Assembly: GCF_017744435.1 (NCBI RefSeq)
Contig: NZ_JAGIBG010000006.1
Location: 91,174 to 155,173 of the forward strand
Reading direction: 5' to 3'
Length of the DNA: 64,000 nt
Origin: Pseudomonas sp.
GTDB lineage: Bacteria; Pseudomonadota; Gammaproteobacteria; Pseudomonadales; Pseudomonadaceae
Under the pieces are notes generated by a model. That model made no database searches and was not told where the DNA came from. It saw only the letters and a program-made list of their open reading frames with translations. Shown in pieces: positions 35,535-45,810 of the stretch (within the stretch, counting starts at the first letter, position 1; each line of letters opens with the position of its first letter). The position numbers and the translations under genes were made by a program.

Positions 35535-35601
35535 TGCCGGCTCCAACTGACCATCGTGGAATTTCGAAGGCCGGCAGTTTACCCCCCACAGGCGGCACGC
35601 C

Positions 35602-36072
35602 TCAACGCGAACGTACGGTGCCGGTGTGCAGGTCGGCCCAGATGTGGCCGTTGGCGTAGGTCAGGAACTGCACATAGACCGTCTCGTTGCGCAGCAGGTC
35701 CATGATCACCCGGTAGTCACTGACCGGGTAATTGAGGCTCAGGGTGCGGGTCTTGTCGTCGTACACCGGTTTCTTGAGGCTTTTGCCGGCCTCACCGTCG
35801 AAATTCAGCAGCACCTGGCTGATCGTCGCGCCCTTGCTCAGCGGCTTGCCCTTCAGGCGCATCTGCAGCGAAGCGGTGATCGGGATCGGCTGTTGGTCGG
35901 ACTGGCGCTGGGCACCCACCACCACCGAGTAGTCGGTGACTTGCAGCAACTGCTGGCTGGTCGGCGCTTCCTGGCGCAGGGACTGGTCATCAGGCGGGAG
36001 GAACTGGCTATGCAGCGGTGCGGCGGCGAGAGGCAGGCTCACCGCCAGCAGCAGGGGAAGAATTGCACGCAT
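35602..36072 (-). CDS. periplasmic protein of unknown function
   Basis: A 156-residue exported protein with signal peptide MRAILPLLLAVSLPLAAA and a mature beta-rich domain. AAGGAG lies six bases before the ATG at 36072, which decides the start against a much longer in-frame reading. It occupies the place of PA4643 in P. aeruginosa. No catalytic motif is seen. Confidence 0.8.
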   Translation of the reverse strand: MRAILPLLLAVSLPLAAAPLHSQFLPPDDQSLRQEAPTSQQLLQVTDYSVVVGAQRQSDQQPIPITASLQMRLKGKPLSKGATISQVLLNFDGEAGKSLKKPVYDDKTRTLSLNYPVSDYRVIMDLLRNETVYVQFLTYANGHIWADLHTGTVRSR

Positions 36073-36124
36073 GTGAGGCTCCTTGGCATGAAGGAGCACT
36101 CTAGCACGCAGGCAACGGCAGAAC

Positions 36125-36598
36125 TCAATCGAACTGCGCGAGCATCCAGGCCTGGTATTCAGCCACGCCGGGCTCACCTTCACGTGGCGCCCAAGGGGCA
36201 TGCTCGCCCTCGACCAACTGGCGGTAAGGGCCGGCCTTGCACTCGAACATGATGGTATCGGCTTCGAGCGCCACCAGGCCATGGTAGACGCCCGGCGGCA
36301 GGTCCACGCCCATGCACTCGCCGCCGGCTTCGAGGACGCGCGTGCCGGTCAGTGCGCCCTGCTCATCGAACAGCAACAGGCCGATGCGGCCTTTGAGCGC
36401 CAGCATGGCTTCGGCCTTGTCGTCGCTCAGGTGCCGGTGCGGTGCAATGTAGGTTGAAGGTTGCAAGCCGATCGCCAGGCGATGGCAAGGGTCTTCCATG
36501 TCATGGAAGTTGTGATGGTGCCGCTGACGCGGAGCATCGGCGGCTTTTTGCGCCAGCCCGCTAAGCAATACTTGGTCGATGAATGCAGGCTGACTCAT
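36125..36598 (-). CDS. WbuC family cupin fold metalloprotein
   Basis: A 157-residue cupin. The family pattern is RQRHHHNFHDMEDPCHRLAI followed by the metal-binding cupin segment TYIAPHRHLSDDKAEAMLAL and VDLPPGVYHGLVALE. WbuC proteins are found in O-antigen clusters elsewhere, but here the gene lies in the hpt series, so a sugar role is not implied. Its start lies two bases after the hpt stop. Confidence 0.85.
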   Translation of the reverse strand: MSQPAFIDQVLLSGLAQKAADAPRQRHHHNFHDMEDPCHRLAIGLQPSTYIAPHRHLSDDKAEAMLALKGRIGLLLFDEQGALTGTRVLEAGGECMGVDLPPGVYHGLVALEADTIMFECKAGPYRQLVEGEHAPWAPREGEPGVAEYQAWMLAQFD

Positions 36599-36600
36599 GG

Positions 36601-37158
36601 TTACAGTCCCTTGACAGCGAAAATGCCGTTTGCGTTACGCCAGTAGCCTTTATAGTCCATTCCGTAACCGAAGATATAGCGATCGATGCACGGCAGGCCG
36701 GCATAGCTGGCCTTCAGGCCAGGGCTGGCCTTGCGGTCATGGTCCTTGTCGATCAGCACGGCGGTATGCACCGCGCGCGCACCTGCATGCTTGCAGAACT
36801 CGATGATGGCGCTGAGGGTGTGGCCTTCGTCGAGGATGTCATCGACGATGAGCACGTCACGGTCGATGAACGAGACTTCCGGCTTGGCTTTCCAGAACAA
36901 CTCGCCACCACTGGTCTGGTTGCGGTAGCGGGTGGCATGGATGTACGAGACCTCCAGCGGGAACTGCAGGTGGGTCAGCAGTTTGCCGGCAAAGATCAGG
37001 CCGCCGTTCATCACGCAGAACACCACTGGGTTGGTGTCGTGCAGGTCCTTGCAGATCTGCTCGCCGACCTTGGCGATGGCCGCTTCGACTTCGGCTTCGT
37101 TGTACAGGCAGTCTGCCTCGCGCATGACTTGACGGATGTGCTCGAGATCGGCGGACAT
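36601..37158 (-). CDS. hpt: hypoxanthine-guanine phosphoribosyltransferase
   Basis: A 185-residue type I PRTase for purine salvage, forming IMP or GMP from PRPP. The PRPP loop VLIVDDILDEGHTLSAI and the purine-site KDHDRKA and YIFGYGMDYKGYWRN are present. A GGAGAG site precedes the ATG. It is divergent to upp across a 160-base promoter region. Confidence 0.94.
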   Translation of the reverse strand: MSADLEHIRQVMREADCLYNEAEVEAAIAKVGEQICKDLHDTNPVVFCVMNGGLIFAGKLLTHLQFPLEVSYIHATRYRNQTSGGELFWKAKPEVSFIDRDVLIVDDILDEGHTLSAIIEFCKHAGARAVHTAVLIDKDHDRKASPGLKASYAGLPCIDRYIFGYGMDYKGYWRNANGIFAVKGL

Positions 37159-37318
37159 AGCGCTCTCCAGGGGGGCATTTTGGAAAAGCGGGCAAAGGTA
37201 CGCATCCGCTCGTCACAGATCAAGCATTTATGGACTAACGTGCAAAAGGACTGCACGACAGCAAAGGCTGAATAGATTAATCTAGCGCGGTTTTTTTGCC
37301 CGCCTTTCGGAGCCCCCT

Positions 37319-37957
37319 ATGCCTACTCGTGAGATCCGCCATCCGCTGATCCGCCACAAGCTCGGCCTGATGCGCCGTGCCGACATCAGCACCAAGAATT
37401 TTCGCGAACTCGCCCAGGAAGTCGGCGCGCTCCTGACCTACGAAGCCACCCAGGACCTGCCCCTCGAAACCTACGAGATCGACGGCTGGTGCGGCAAGGT
37501 GCAAGTTGAAAAAATCGCCGGCAAGAAGATCACCGTGGTACCGATCCTGCGCGCCGGCATCGGCATGCTCGACGGCGTGCTCAGCCTGATCCCGGGCGCC
37601 AAGGTCAGCGCCGTTGGCGTTGCCCGCAACGAGGAAACCCTCGAAGCGCACACCTACCTGGAAAAGCTCGCGCCGGACATCAACCAGCGCCTGGCCCTGA
37701 TCATCGACCCGATGCTCGCCACCGGTGGCTCGATGGTCGCTACCATCGACCTGCTGAAGAAGGCCGGTTGCAAGGAGATCCGCGCCATGGTGCTGGTCGC
37801 CGCGCCAGAAGGCATCGAGGTGGTGGAAAAAGCCCACCCGGACGTCCAGATCTACACCGCTTCGATCGACCAGCGCCTGAACGAGCATGGTTACATCGTC
37901 CCAGGCCTGGGCGATGCCGGTGACAAGATCTTCGGCACCAAGCAGAAGGACGCCTGA
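37319..37957 (+). CDS. upp: uracil phosphoribosyltransferase
   Basis: A 212-residue PRTase converting uracil and PRPP to UMP. The PRPP motif is [19 protein letters not shown] and the uracil site is in [20 protein letters not shown] precedes the ATG at 37319. It is followed after two bases by uraA, so uptake and salvage of uracil are coupled. Confidence 0.96.
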   Translation: MPTREIRHPLIRHKLGLMRRADISTKNFRELAQEVGALLTYEATQDLPLETYEIDGWCGKVQVEKIAGKKITVVPILRAGIGMLDGVLSLIPGAKVSAVGVARNEETLEAHTYLEKLAPDINQRLALIIDPMLATGGSMVATIDLLKKAGCKEIRAMVLVAAPEGIEVVEKAHPDVQIYTASIDQRLNEHGYIVPGLGDAGDKIFGTKQKDA

Positions 37958-37959
37958 CC

Positions 37960-39234
37960 ATGCAGGACGGCTTCAACGACCCGCTCTGGCGCCAGGTCGT
38001 TTCGGGCGCGCAGATGCTCTTCGTGGCATTCGGCGCGCTGGTGCTGATGCCGCTGATCACCGGCCTCGACCCGAACGTGGCGCTGTTCACCGCGGGCATC
38101 GGCACCCTGCTGTTCCAGCTGGTCACCGGCCGTCAGGTCCCGGTATTCCTGGCTTCGAGCTTTGCCTTCATCACCCCGATCATCCTCGCCAAGGGCCAGT
38201 TCGGCCTGGCCGAGACCATGGGCGGCGTGATGGCTGCAGGTTTCGTGTACACCTTCATGGGCCTGATGGTGAAGATCAAGGGCACCGGCTTCATCGACCG
38301 CATGTTGCCGCCCGTGGTCATCGGTCCGGTGATCATTTCCATCGGCCTGGCCATGGCTCCGATCGCCGCCAACATGGCGATGGGCAAAGCCGGTGACGGC
38401 AGCGTGCTGATGCCGTACAAGACAGCCATGCTGATCTCCATGCCGGCGCTGCTGACAACGCTGATCGTCGCAGTGTTCGGCAAGGGCATCTTCCGCCTGG
38501 TACCGATCATTGCCGGCGTGCTGGTGGGCTTTGCCCTGGCGTTCGCCTTTGGCGTGGTCGACACCGCCAAGATCGCCGCCGCGCCGTGGTTGGAAATCCC
38601 CAACTTCACCGCGCCAGCCTTCAACTGGCAGGCCATCCTGTTCATTGTCCCGGTGGCCCTGGCACCGGCGATCGAGCACATTGGCGGGGTGATTGCAGTC
38701 GGCAGCGTGACCGGCCGCGACTACCTGAAGAAGCCCGGCCTGCATCGCACCCTGCTGGGTGATGGCCTGGCCACCACCGCAGCCGGCCTGTTCGGCGGCC
38801 CGCCCAACACCACCTACGCCGAAGTGACCGGCGCGGTGATGCTGACCAAGAACTACAACCCGAAGATCATGACCTGGGCGGCGGTCTTTGCCATCACCCT
38901 GGCCTTCATCGGCAAGTTCGGCGCGCTGCTGCAGAGCATCCCGGTACCGGTGATGGGCGGCATCCTGTGTCTGCTGTTCGGTTCGATCGCGGCAGTGGGC
39001 ATGAACACCATGATCCGCCACAAGATCGACCTGGCCGAAGCGCGCAACCTGGTTATCGTTTCGGTGACCCTGGTGTTCGGTATCGGCGGCGTGCTGATCG
39101 GCAGCGGCGACGGCCCGGACGACTGGGGCCTGAAGGGTATTGCCCTGTGCGCCATCGTAGCCATTGCCCTGAACCTGATCCTGCCGGGCAATGATGGTTG
39201 GAAACACAAGAAGCTGGATGATCAATTGCCTTGA
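37960..39234 (+). CDS. uraA: uracil permease (NCS2 family)
   Basis: A 424-residue inner-membrane nucleobase:proton symporter with about 14 helices. The NCS2 signature region is ALAPAIEHIGGVIAVGSVTGRDYLKKPG, with PPNTTYAEVTGAVMLTK in the following segment. It is cotranscribed with upp. The stop is followed by a REP-derived palindrome. Confidence 0.95.
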   Translation: MQDGFNDPLWRQVVSGAQMLFVAFGALVLMPLITGLDPNVALFTAGIGTLLFQLVTGRQVPVFLASSFAFITPIILAKGQFGLAETMGGVMAAGFVYTFMGLMVKIKGTGFIDRMLPPVVIGPVIISIGLAMAPIAANMAMGKAGDGSVLMPYKTAMLISMPALLTTLIVAVFGKGIFRLVPIIAGVLVGFALAFAFGVVDTAKIAAAPWLEIPNFTAPAFNWQAILFIVPVALAPAIEHIGGVIAVGSVTGRDYLKKPGLHRTLLGDGLATTAAGLFGGPPNTTYAEVTGAVMLTKNYNPKIMTWAAVFAITLAFIGKFGALLQSIPVPVMGGILCLLFGSIAAVGMNTMIRHKIDLAEARNLVIVSVTLVFGIGGVLIGSGDGPDDWGLKGIALCAIVAIALNLILPGNDGWKHKKLDDQLP

Positions 39235-39245
39235 TCCGGCCTTAA

Positions 39246-39293
39246 CCTGACCTGGCCTCTTCGCGGGTAAACCCGCGAAGAGGCCAGGTCAGG
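39246..39293. repeat. perfect 23-bp-arm REP palindrome
   Basis: Arms 39246-39268 and 39271-39293 are exact complements around an AA centre. They contain the REP core GGCCTCTTCGCGGGT and the flank CCTGACCT. It is a single compact hairpin between convergent uraA and hemH and probably serves as transcription end for both. Confidence 0.93.
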
Positions 39294-39304
39294 CTTAGCA
39301 ACAC

Positions 39305-40318
39305 TCAGGCTTTTTCGCACATCCCCGCCAACACCTTCACCCACTCCGGGTGATCATTCAGGCACGGCACCAGTACCAATTCCTTGCCGCCCGCCTCGAC
39401 AAACTGCTCGCTGCCGCGCATGCCGATCTCTTCCAGCGTCTCGATGCAATCGGCGACGAACGCCGGGCACATCACCAGCAGCTTCTTCACCCCGGCCTTG
39501 GCCAGCTCATCCAGGCGCGTCTCGGTGTAGGGCTCGATCCATTTGGCTCGACCCAACCGCGACTGGAACGACACCGACCACTTGCCATCGGGAATACCCA
39601 TCTTCGTCGCGAACGCCTTGGCCGTTGCCAGGCATTGCCCGCGGTAGCACACCGCGCGCATCTCGGCGCTGGCATCCTTGCAGCAGTCTGCCGCCTGGAA
39701 GTCATGCTTGCCGGTCGGGTCGAGCTTCTTCAGATGGCGCTCAGGCAGGCCATGGAAGCTCAGCAGCAAGTGGTCGTAATCCTGCTGCAGATAGGGTTTG
39801 GCACTGGCGACCAGGGCATCGATATACGCCGCATGATCGTAGAACGGTTGCAGCACCCGCAGCTCCAGCGGCAACTGCCGCTCGGCGACAGTCTGTTGCG
39901 CCTGTGCCACCACCGTGGTCACCGTGCTGTCGGCGAACTGTGGATAAAGCGGCGCCAGGGTCACCTTGCGCACACCTTGTGCAGCCAGGCGCGCCAGCAC
40001 CTCGGGCAATGCCGGCTCACCGTAGCGCATGGCAACTTCCACCGGCCCGTGTGGCCAGTGCTCGACCATCGCCGCTTGCAAACGCCGGGTCAGCACTACT
40101 AGCGGCGAGCCTTCATCCCACCAGATCGAGGCATAGGCGTGCGCCGACTGCTCCGGTCGCTTGACCAGGATCAGCGACACCAGCAGACGCCGCACCGGCC
40201 ATGGCAGGTCGATCACATAAGGGTCCATGAGGAACTGGTTGAGGTAGCGGCGCACATCGGCCACCGAGGTGGAGGCCGGGGAACCCAGGTTGACCAGCAG
40301 CAGAGCGTGATCGGTCAT
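39305..40318 (-). CDS. hemH: ferrochelatase
   Basis: A 337-residue enzyme inserting Fe2+ into protoporphyrin IX, the last step of heme synthesis. The metal-site His lies in [15 protein letters not shown], and the Glu-rich [16 protein letters not shown] motif is conserved. The ATG at 40318 gives the usual N-terminus [14 protein letters not shown]. It lies 13 bases after the epimerase gene in one unit, divergent to the renalase-like gene across a LitR-type operator, so light may affect its expression (inference). Confidence 0.95.
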   Translation of the reverse strand: MTDHALLLVNLGSPASTSVADVRRYLNQFLMDPYVIDLPWPVRRLLVSLILVKRPEQSAHAYASIWWDEGSPLVVLTRRLQAAMVEHWPHGPVEVAMRYGEPALPEVLARLAAQGVRKVTLAPLYPQFADSTVTTVVAQAQQTVAERQLPLELRVLQPFYDHAAYIDALVASAKPYLQQDYDHLLLSFHGLPERHLKKLDPTGKHDFQAADCCKDASAEMRAVCYRGQCLATAKAFATKMGIPDGKWSVSFQSRLGRAKWIEPYTETRLDELAKAGVKKLLVMCPAFVADCIETLEEIGMRGSEQFVEAGGKELVLVPCLNDHPEWVKVLAGMCEKA

Positions 40319-40331
40319 GCAGCGTCCTATG

Positions 40332-41237
40332 TCAGAGGCGGCTGGACAGGTTGCCCAGGGCCGATTGCAGATCGTTGAAGCGGAAGGTGAAGCCCGCCGC
40401 CAGCAAGCGCACCGGGCGCGCTCGCTGGCCGCCGAGCAGCAAGGTCGACAACTCGCCGAGGCCGGCCTTGAGCAGCAGGCCGGGCATGGGCACGATCGCT
40501 GGCCGGTGCAGGGCACGCCCCAGCTGCCTGGCGAAGTCGCGGTTGCGTACTGGCTCTGGCGCGCAGGCATTATAAGGACCGCTGGCATCCTTGTGCTGCA
40601 AGAGAAAATCAATCAGGGCGATCTGGTCGTCGATATGCACCCACGGCATCCACTGCCGGCCATCACCCAAGGGCCCGCCCAGCCCCAACTTGAACGGCAG
40701 GCGCAGGCGCGACAAGAAGCCGCCGTCACTGGCCAGTACCAGCCCGGTGCGCACCAGCACCACGCGAATGCCGAGGTGCTGAGCGCGCTGGGCGGTTTCT
40801 TCCCAGGCAATGCACAGCTGGCTGGCGAAGTCTTCGCGAACCGGCGGCGAGGCTTCGGTCAGTTCGCGCTCGCCGCCATCGCCGTACCAGCCCACGGCGG
40901 AACCGGAAATCAGCACTTCGGGGCGCTGTTCACGGCTGCCCAGCCAGGCCAGCAGTTGCTCGGTGAGCGTGATGCGGCTGGCCCACAACAGGTTGCGACG
41001 CGCAGCCGACCAGGGCCGATCGGCGATCGGCGCACCGGCCAGATTGACTACCGCATCAACCTGCTCGTCGGCGCCCAGATCCTCCAGCCGGCCAATGCCA
41101 CGCACACCGTTGCCACACAATCGCGGCACTTGCTCAGGGCGCCGACTCCACACGGTCAGGCGATAGCCCTTGCCGAGCCAGTACTGGCAAAGGTGCTGGC
41201 CGATCAACCCTGTACCACCTGTCAGCAATATATGCAT
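40332..41237 (-). CDS. TIGR01777 family NAD(P)-binding epimerase (YfcH-like)
   Basis: A 301-residue extended-SDR protein starting [20 protein letters not shown] (nucleotide loop), with [33 protein letters not shown] and the C-terminal DUF1731 part ending [12 protein letters not shown]. The catalytic Tyr of classical SDRs lies in the VGWYG motif. The substrate is unknown. GAGGA lies seven bases before the ATG. It is the first gene of a unit with hemH. Confidence 0.9.
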   Translation of the reverse strand: MHILLTGGTGLIGQHLCQYWLGKGYRLTVWSRRPEQVPRLCGNGVRGIGRLEDLGADEQVDAVVNLAGAPIADRPWSAARRNLLWASRITLTEQLLAWLGSREQRPEVLISGSAVGWYGDGGERELTEASPPVREDFASQLCIAWEETAQRAQHLGIRVVLVRTGLVLASDGGFLSRLRLPFKLGLGGPLGDGRQWMPWVHIDDQIALIDFLLQHKDASGPYNACAPEPVRNRDFARQLGRALHRPAIVPMPGLLLKAGLGELSTLLLGGQRARPVRLLAAGFTFRFNDLQSALGNLSSRL

Positions 41238-41350
41238 GGCTGTGTCCTCGCAGCGTGCGGCCATGGTCTATTTTTAAGAACAAGGCACTTTTCCAGACCC
41301 ATCGCTCTCGGATAACCATAGGCCAACATGCCTATGAAGCGGAATAACCT

Positions 41351-41374
41351 TATACAAAGATTGTGCATTGTACA
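41351..41374. promoter_or_regulatory. LitR/PplR-type operator between epimerase-hemH and renalase genes
   Basis: TATACA-N12-TGTACA exactly fits the T(G/A)TACA-N12-TGTA(C/T)A pattern I recall for LitR-family regulators of P. putida. The right half overlaps a rightward -35 TTGTAC (41368-41373), 17 bases before a -10 TAGTCT (41391-41396) for the renalase-like gene. The left half overlaps a leftward TTGTAT at the same geometry, 17 bases before a weaker TAGGCA. One bound repressor could therefore block both divergent promoters. Confidence 0.72.
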
Positions 41375-41385
41375 GGTTTGCCTGA

Positions 41386-42411
<1,026 letters not shown>

Positions 42412-42477
42412 CATCATTCGGCAAAGCTATACAAAAATACTAGTTTGCATAAGTTTCTGGCTGTGCTGGAATGAACT

Positions 42478-42501
42478 TGTACGCGCTTGCTTCCATGTAC
42501 A
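42478..42501 (+). promoter_or_regulatory. LitR/PplR-type operator upstream of the ybgA-merR-phrB operon
   Basis: TGTACG-N12-TGTACA matches the operator pattern with one mismatch and lies 18 bases before the YbgA ATG. It overlaps a TTGTAC -35-like hexamer at 42477-42482. A further degenerate copy, TATACA-N12-TGCATA (one mismatch), lies at 42428-42451. Two sites upstream of the regulator's own operon suggest autoregulation. Confidence 0.65.
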
Positions 42502-42519
42502 AGTTTCCCGGAGACAGCC

Positions 42520-43488
42520 ATGCACGAACCTGCCCCCGCACATAAACCCCGTATCGCCATCAGCGCCTGCCTGACCGGCCATGGTGTGCGCTACAACGGC
42601 GGGCACAAGGCTTCCGATCTGTGCCGTGAACACCTGCAAGCGCATTTCGACTGGCTACCGGTGTGCCCAGAGGTCGCCATCGGCCTGGGCGTACCACGCG
42701 ACCCGATACGCCTGGTCGGTGACCCCGCGCAGCCCGCCGTGGTCGGCACGCGCAATCCGGGCATGGACCTGACCGGCCCACTGCGCAGCTATGGCGAGCA
42801 GATGGCCGAAGCGCTCGATGACATCTGTGGCTACATCTTCATGCAGAAGTCCCCTTCCTGTGGCCTGGAGCGGGTCAAGGTCTATCAGGACAACGGCCAC
42901 CCTGCCCCGCAAGGTGGCACAGGCGCCTATGCTGCGGCCTTCTGCGCCCGTCGCCCCGACTTGCCGGTCGAAGAGGAAGGCCGACTGCACGACCCGGTGC
43001 TGCGCGAAAACTTCATCAGCCGCGTCTATGCCTATGCCGACTGGCAGCAATTGCTGGCGCAAGGGTTGAGCCGTGGCGCCCTGGTGCGCTTCCATTCACG
43101 CTACAAGTACCTGCTGATGGCGAACAACCCCCAGGCCTATCGCCAGCTCGGCCGCCTGCTGGGCAGCATGAGCCGGGAGGATGACCCCGAGCAGATCGGG
43201 CCTCGCTATTTCAGCCAGCTGATGCAGGCTCTGCGTCGTTGCGCCAGCCGGGGCACCCACTGCAACGTCCTGCAGCACCTGAGCGGCTACTTCAAGGACT
43301 CGCTGACGCAGCAGGACAAGGCCGAGCTGCAGCACATCATCGGCCAGTACCAGCAAGGCGAAGTACCGCTGGTGGTACCACTGACCCTGCTCAAGCATCA
43401 CCTGCGCAAGCATCCTGATCCTTACCTGCAGCAACAGACCTACCTGCAGCCACACCCCGACAGCCTGGGCCTGCGCAATGCTGTCTGA
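42520..43488 (+). CDS. YbgA-like protein, DUF523 + DUF1722
   Basis: A 322-residue cytosolic protein. The N-terminal DUF523 domain (about 8-155) has ISACLTGHGVRYNGGHK, PVCPEVAIGLGVPRDPIRL and FMQKSPSCGLERVKVY, with conserved cysteines that could bind metal. The C-terminal DUF1722/YbgA domain (about 185-310) has LVRFHSRYKYLLMANNPQAY. The GGAG site six bases upstream decides the start. YbgA is linked to photolyase genes in many bacteria, including E. coli, but its biochemical role is not established. It is first in the operon. Confidence 0.88.
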   Translation: MHEPAPAHKPRIAISACLTGHGVRYNGGHKASDLCREHLQAHFDWLPVCPEVAIGLGVPRDPIRLVGDPAQPAVVGTRNPGMDLTGPLRSYGEQMAEALDDICGYIFMQKSPSCGLERVKVYQDNGHPAPQGGTGAYAAAFCARRPDLPVEEEGRLHDPVLRENFISRVYAYADWQQLLAQGLSRGALVRFHSRYKYLLMANNPQAYRQLGRLLGSMSREDDPEQIGPRYFSQLMQALRRCASRGTHCNVLQHLSGYFKDSLTQQDKAELQHIIGQYQQGEVPLVVPLTLLKHHLRKHPDPYLQQQTYLQPHPDSLGLRNAV

Positions 43489-44377
43489 AACACTTGTGCC
43501 AATTGGCGAACTGGCCCGACGCACCGGCGTCAACCCAGTCACCTTGCGCGCCTGGGAGCGCCGCTATGGCCTGCTCAAGCCGCAACGCACCGCCAAGGGG
43601 CATCGTTTGTATGGGCAAGACCAACTCGAACGGGTGCAGGCGATTCTCGCCTGGCTTGAACGCGGTGCTTCGGTCGGCCAGGTACGCGAACTGCTCGAGC
43701 AGCCAGTTGAGCGGGCACCGATGGGCGACTGGCAACCGCGCCAGCAGCAGTTGATCGAAGCCATCGCCCATCTTTCCCAACGCAGCCTCGATCAGCAACT
43801 GAACCAGGTCATGGCCTTGTACCCCGCCGTGACACTGTGCGAACAGCTGCTGCTACCGTTACTGGAGTCCCTAGCCGTTCGCTGGCGCAGCCACTTCAAC
43901 GCGCGCCTTGAACAGGTGTTTTTCCACACGTGGCTGCGCAGCAAGCTGGGGGCACGGGTGTACCACGACAATCAATCGTTGCAAGGCTCAGCCGTGCTGC
44001 TTTGTGAAGACAGCGAGCGCCCGTTCGACCCCAGCCTGTGGCTATGCGCCTGGCTGCTGAGCAGCAACGGCATCCCCGTAGAGGTGTTTGAGCAACCGGT
44101 GGGTGGTACGCAGCTGCAACGCGCCGTGATCACCCTTCAACCGCGAGCAGTACTGATGCACCTTGGCCCACGCATCGACGCCAGCGCCCTGCTGCGCACC
44201 TTGCAGGGGATCGCCGGGACCAAGCTGCTGGGCGGCGCCACACTCGCCCTGCACCAGGCCCAGCTGCACGCGTTCGCTCTGCCCGACCTTTTCCTGTTCG
44301 ATACCCCGCAGGCGGCATTGCGTTTGCTGCAAGGCAATGTCCGCCGGCCTGTAGAGACGAGTGCCCCATGCAATTGA
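43478..44377 (+). CDS. MerR-family LitR/CarH-like regulator lacking cobalamin ligands
   Basis: A 299-residue regulator. The MerR DNA-binding domain (about 5-75) has IGELARRTGVNPVTLRAWERRYGLL; the C-terminal half is a cobalamin-binding-like domain as in CarH. The W-x9-EH light-sensing motif reads Trp136 followed by Gln146-Val147. No histidine stands at the lower-ligand site (CEDSERPFDPSL, about 176-187). It should therefore not bind adenosylcobalamin itself, like the class II LitR (PplR) proteins of P. putida, which sense light through a partner. It overlaps both neighbours in the operon. Confidence 0.88.
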   Translation: MLSETLVPIGELARRTGVNPVTLRAWERRYGLLKPQRTAKGHRLYGQDQLERVQAILAWLERGASVGQVRELLEQPVERAPMGDWQPRQQQLIEAIAHLSQRSLDQQLNQVMALYPAVTLCEQLLLPLLESLAVRWRSHFNARLEQVFFHTWLRSKLGARVYHDNQSLQGSAVLLCEDSERPFDPSLWLCAWLLSSNGIPVEVFEQPVGGTQLQRAVITLQPRAVLMHLGPRIDASALLRTLQGIAGTKLLGGATLALHQAQLHAFALPDLFLFDTPQAALRLLQGNVRRPVETSAPCN

Positions 44378-45810
44378 TCTGGCTGCGCAGCGACCTGCGC
44401 ATCAATGACAACTCCGCCCTCAGCGTCGCCTGCGAACGCGGCCCGACCGTGGCCTTGTGGCTGGCCAGCCCCGGCCAATGGCAGGCTCACGACGACGCTG
44501 CCTGCAAGGTCGACTTCTGGCTGCGCAACCTGCGCCAGCTGCGCCAGTCGCTGGACCAGCTGAATATCCCGCTGCTGGTGCGCAAGATCGACACTTGGGA
44601 CCAGGCACCAGCCACCCTGCTCGAAGTTTGCCGCCAGCATGCTATCGAGGCGGTGCACTGGAACGATGAATACGGCATCAACGAAGAACGTCGTGATGCG
44701 GCCACGCGCAAGCTGCTGGAGGATTCCGGCGTCCGCGCCCACAGCTACCTCGACCAGCTGTTCTTCCGCCCGGGCACCATCCTGACCCGCAGCGGCGACT
44801 ACTTCCAGGTCTTTTCCCAGTTCAAGAAAGTCTGCCTCGAACACCTGCACCGCAGCCTGCCGTCACTGGCCCGGCAGGTGAAACGCCAGCAGCCGCTGGC
44901 TATCACCAGCGACCCGATCCCGCAGCAAATCGAGGGCTTCGACATACCTGCCCGCACACTGAGCGAACACTGGCCCGCCGGTGAAGACGAAGCGCACGCG
45001 CGACTGACCCGCTTTCTCGATGAAACGGTCGACGACTATGGCCACCTGCGCGACCTCCCGGCCAAGCCTGGCACCAGCCAGCTTTCAGCCTACCTGGCCG
45101 CAGGCGTGATTTCGCCCCGCCAATGCCTGCATGCCGCCCTCGCCAGCAACCGCGGCGAGTTCGACAGTGGCAGCAGCGGTGTCCAGACGTGGATCAACGA
45201 GCTGCTCTGGCGCGAGTTCTACAAGCACATCCTGACCGGTTATCCACAGGTCTCACGGCATCGGGCCTTCCGCGCCCAGACCGAAGCCTTGCCCTGGCGC
45301 GATGCACCGGACGACTTCAAGGCCTGGCAGGAGGGGCGTACCGGCTTCCCGATCATCGACGCCGCCATGCGCCAACTGCTGCACACCGGTTGGATGCACA
45401 ACCGCCTGCGCATGATCGTCGCCATGTTTCTCAGCAAGAACCTGCTGATCGACTGGCGCCTGGGCGAACGCCATTTCATGCGCCATCTGATAGACGGCGA
45501 TCTGGCCGCCAACAATGGTGGCTGGCAGTGGAGTGCCTCCACCGGCACCGACGCAGTGCCCTATTTCCGTATCTTCAACCCGGTTTCCCAGTCTCAGCGG
45601 TTCGACCCAGAGGGTCGCTTCATCCGCCACTGGCTACCGGAATTGCGGGGCCTGGATGAAAAATCCATCCACCAGCCCGTGAAGTCTGCTGATCTTTTTG
45701 CTAATAATTCCTACCACAGTCCGATTGTCGATCTCGGAAGCAGTCGCCAGCGTGCACTGGAAGCCTTCAAGGGCCTACCGCGCCGGCAGGATCAGAGGGC
45801 AACATCTTGA
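44368..45810 (+). CDS. phrB: deoxyribodipyrimidine photolyase
   Basis: A 480-residue CPD photolyase repairing UV-induced pyrimidine dimers with blue light. The N-terminal antenna domain starts MQLIWLRSDLRINDNSAL. The C-terminal FAD domain includes GVQTWINELLWREFYKHIL, GFPIIDAAMRQLLHTGWMHN and NNGGWQWSASTGTDAVPYF, with the Trp electron-transfer chain positions. It starts ten bases inside the end of the regulator gene, so it is tightly coupled. Placement behind a LitR-like repressor fits light induction. Confidence 0.95.
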   Translation: MQLIWLRSDLRINDNSALSVACERGPTVALWLASPGQWQAHDDAACKVDFWLRNLRQLRQSLDQLNIPLLVRKIDTWDQAPATLLEVCRQHAIEAVHWNDEYGINEERRDAATRKLLEDSGVRAHSYLDQLFFRPGTILTRSGDYFQVFSQFKKVCLEHLHRSLPSLARQVKRQQPLAITSDPIPQQIEGFDIPARTLSEHWPAGEDEAHARLTRFLDETVDDYGHLRDLPAKPGTSQLSAYLAAGVISPRQCLHAALASNRGEFDSGSSGVQTWINELLWREFYKHILTGYPQVSRHRAFRAQTEALPWRDAPDDFKAWQEGRTGFPIIDAAMRQLLHTGWMHNRLRMIVAMFLSKNLLIDWRLGERHFMRHLIDGDLAANNGGWQWSASTGTDAVPYFRIFNPVSQSQRFDPEGRFIRHWLPELRGLDEKSIHQPVKSADLFANNSYHSPIVDLGSSRQRALEAFKGLPRRQDQRATS

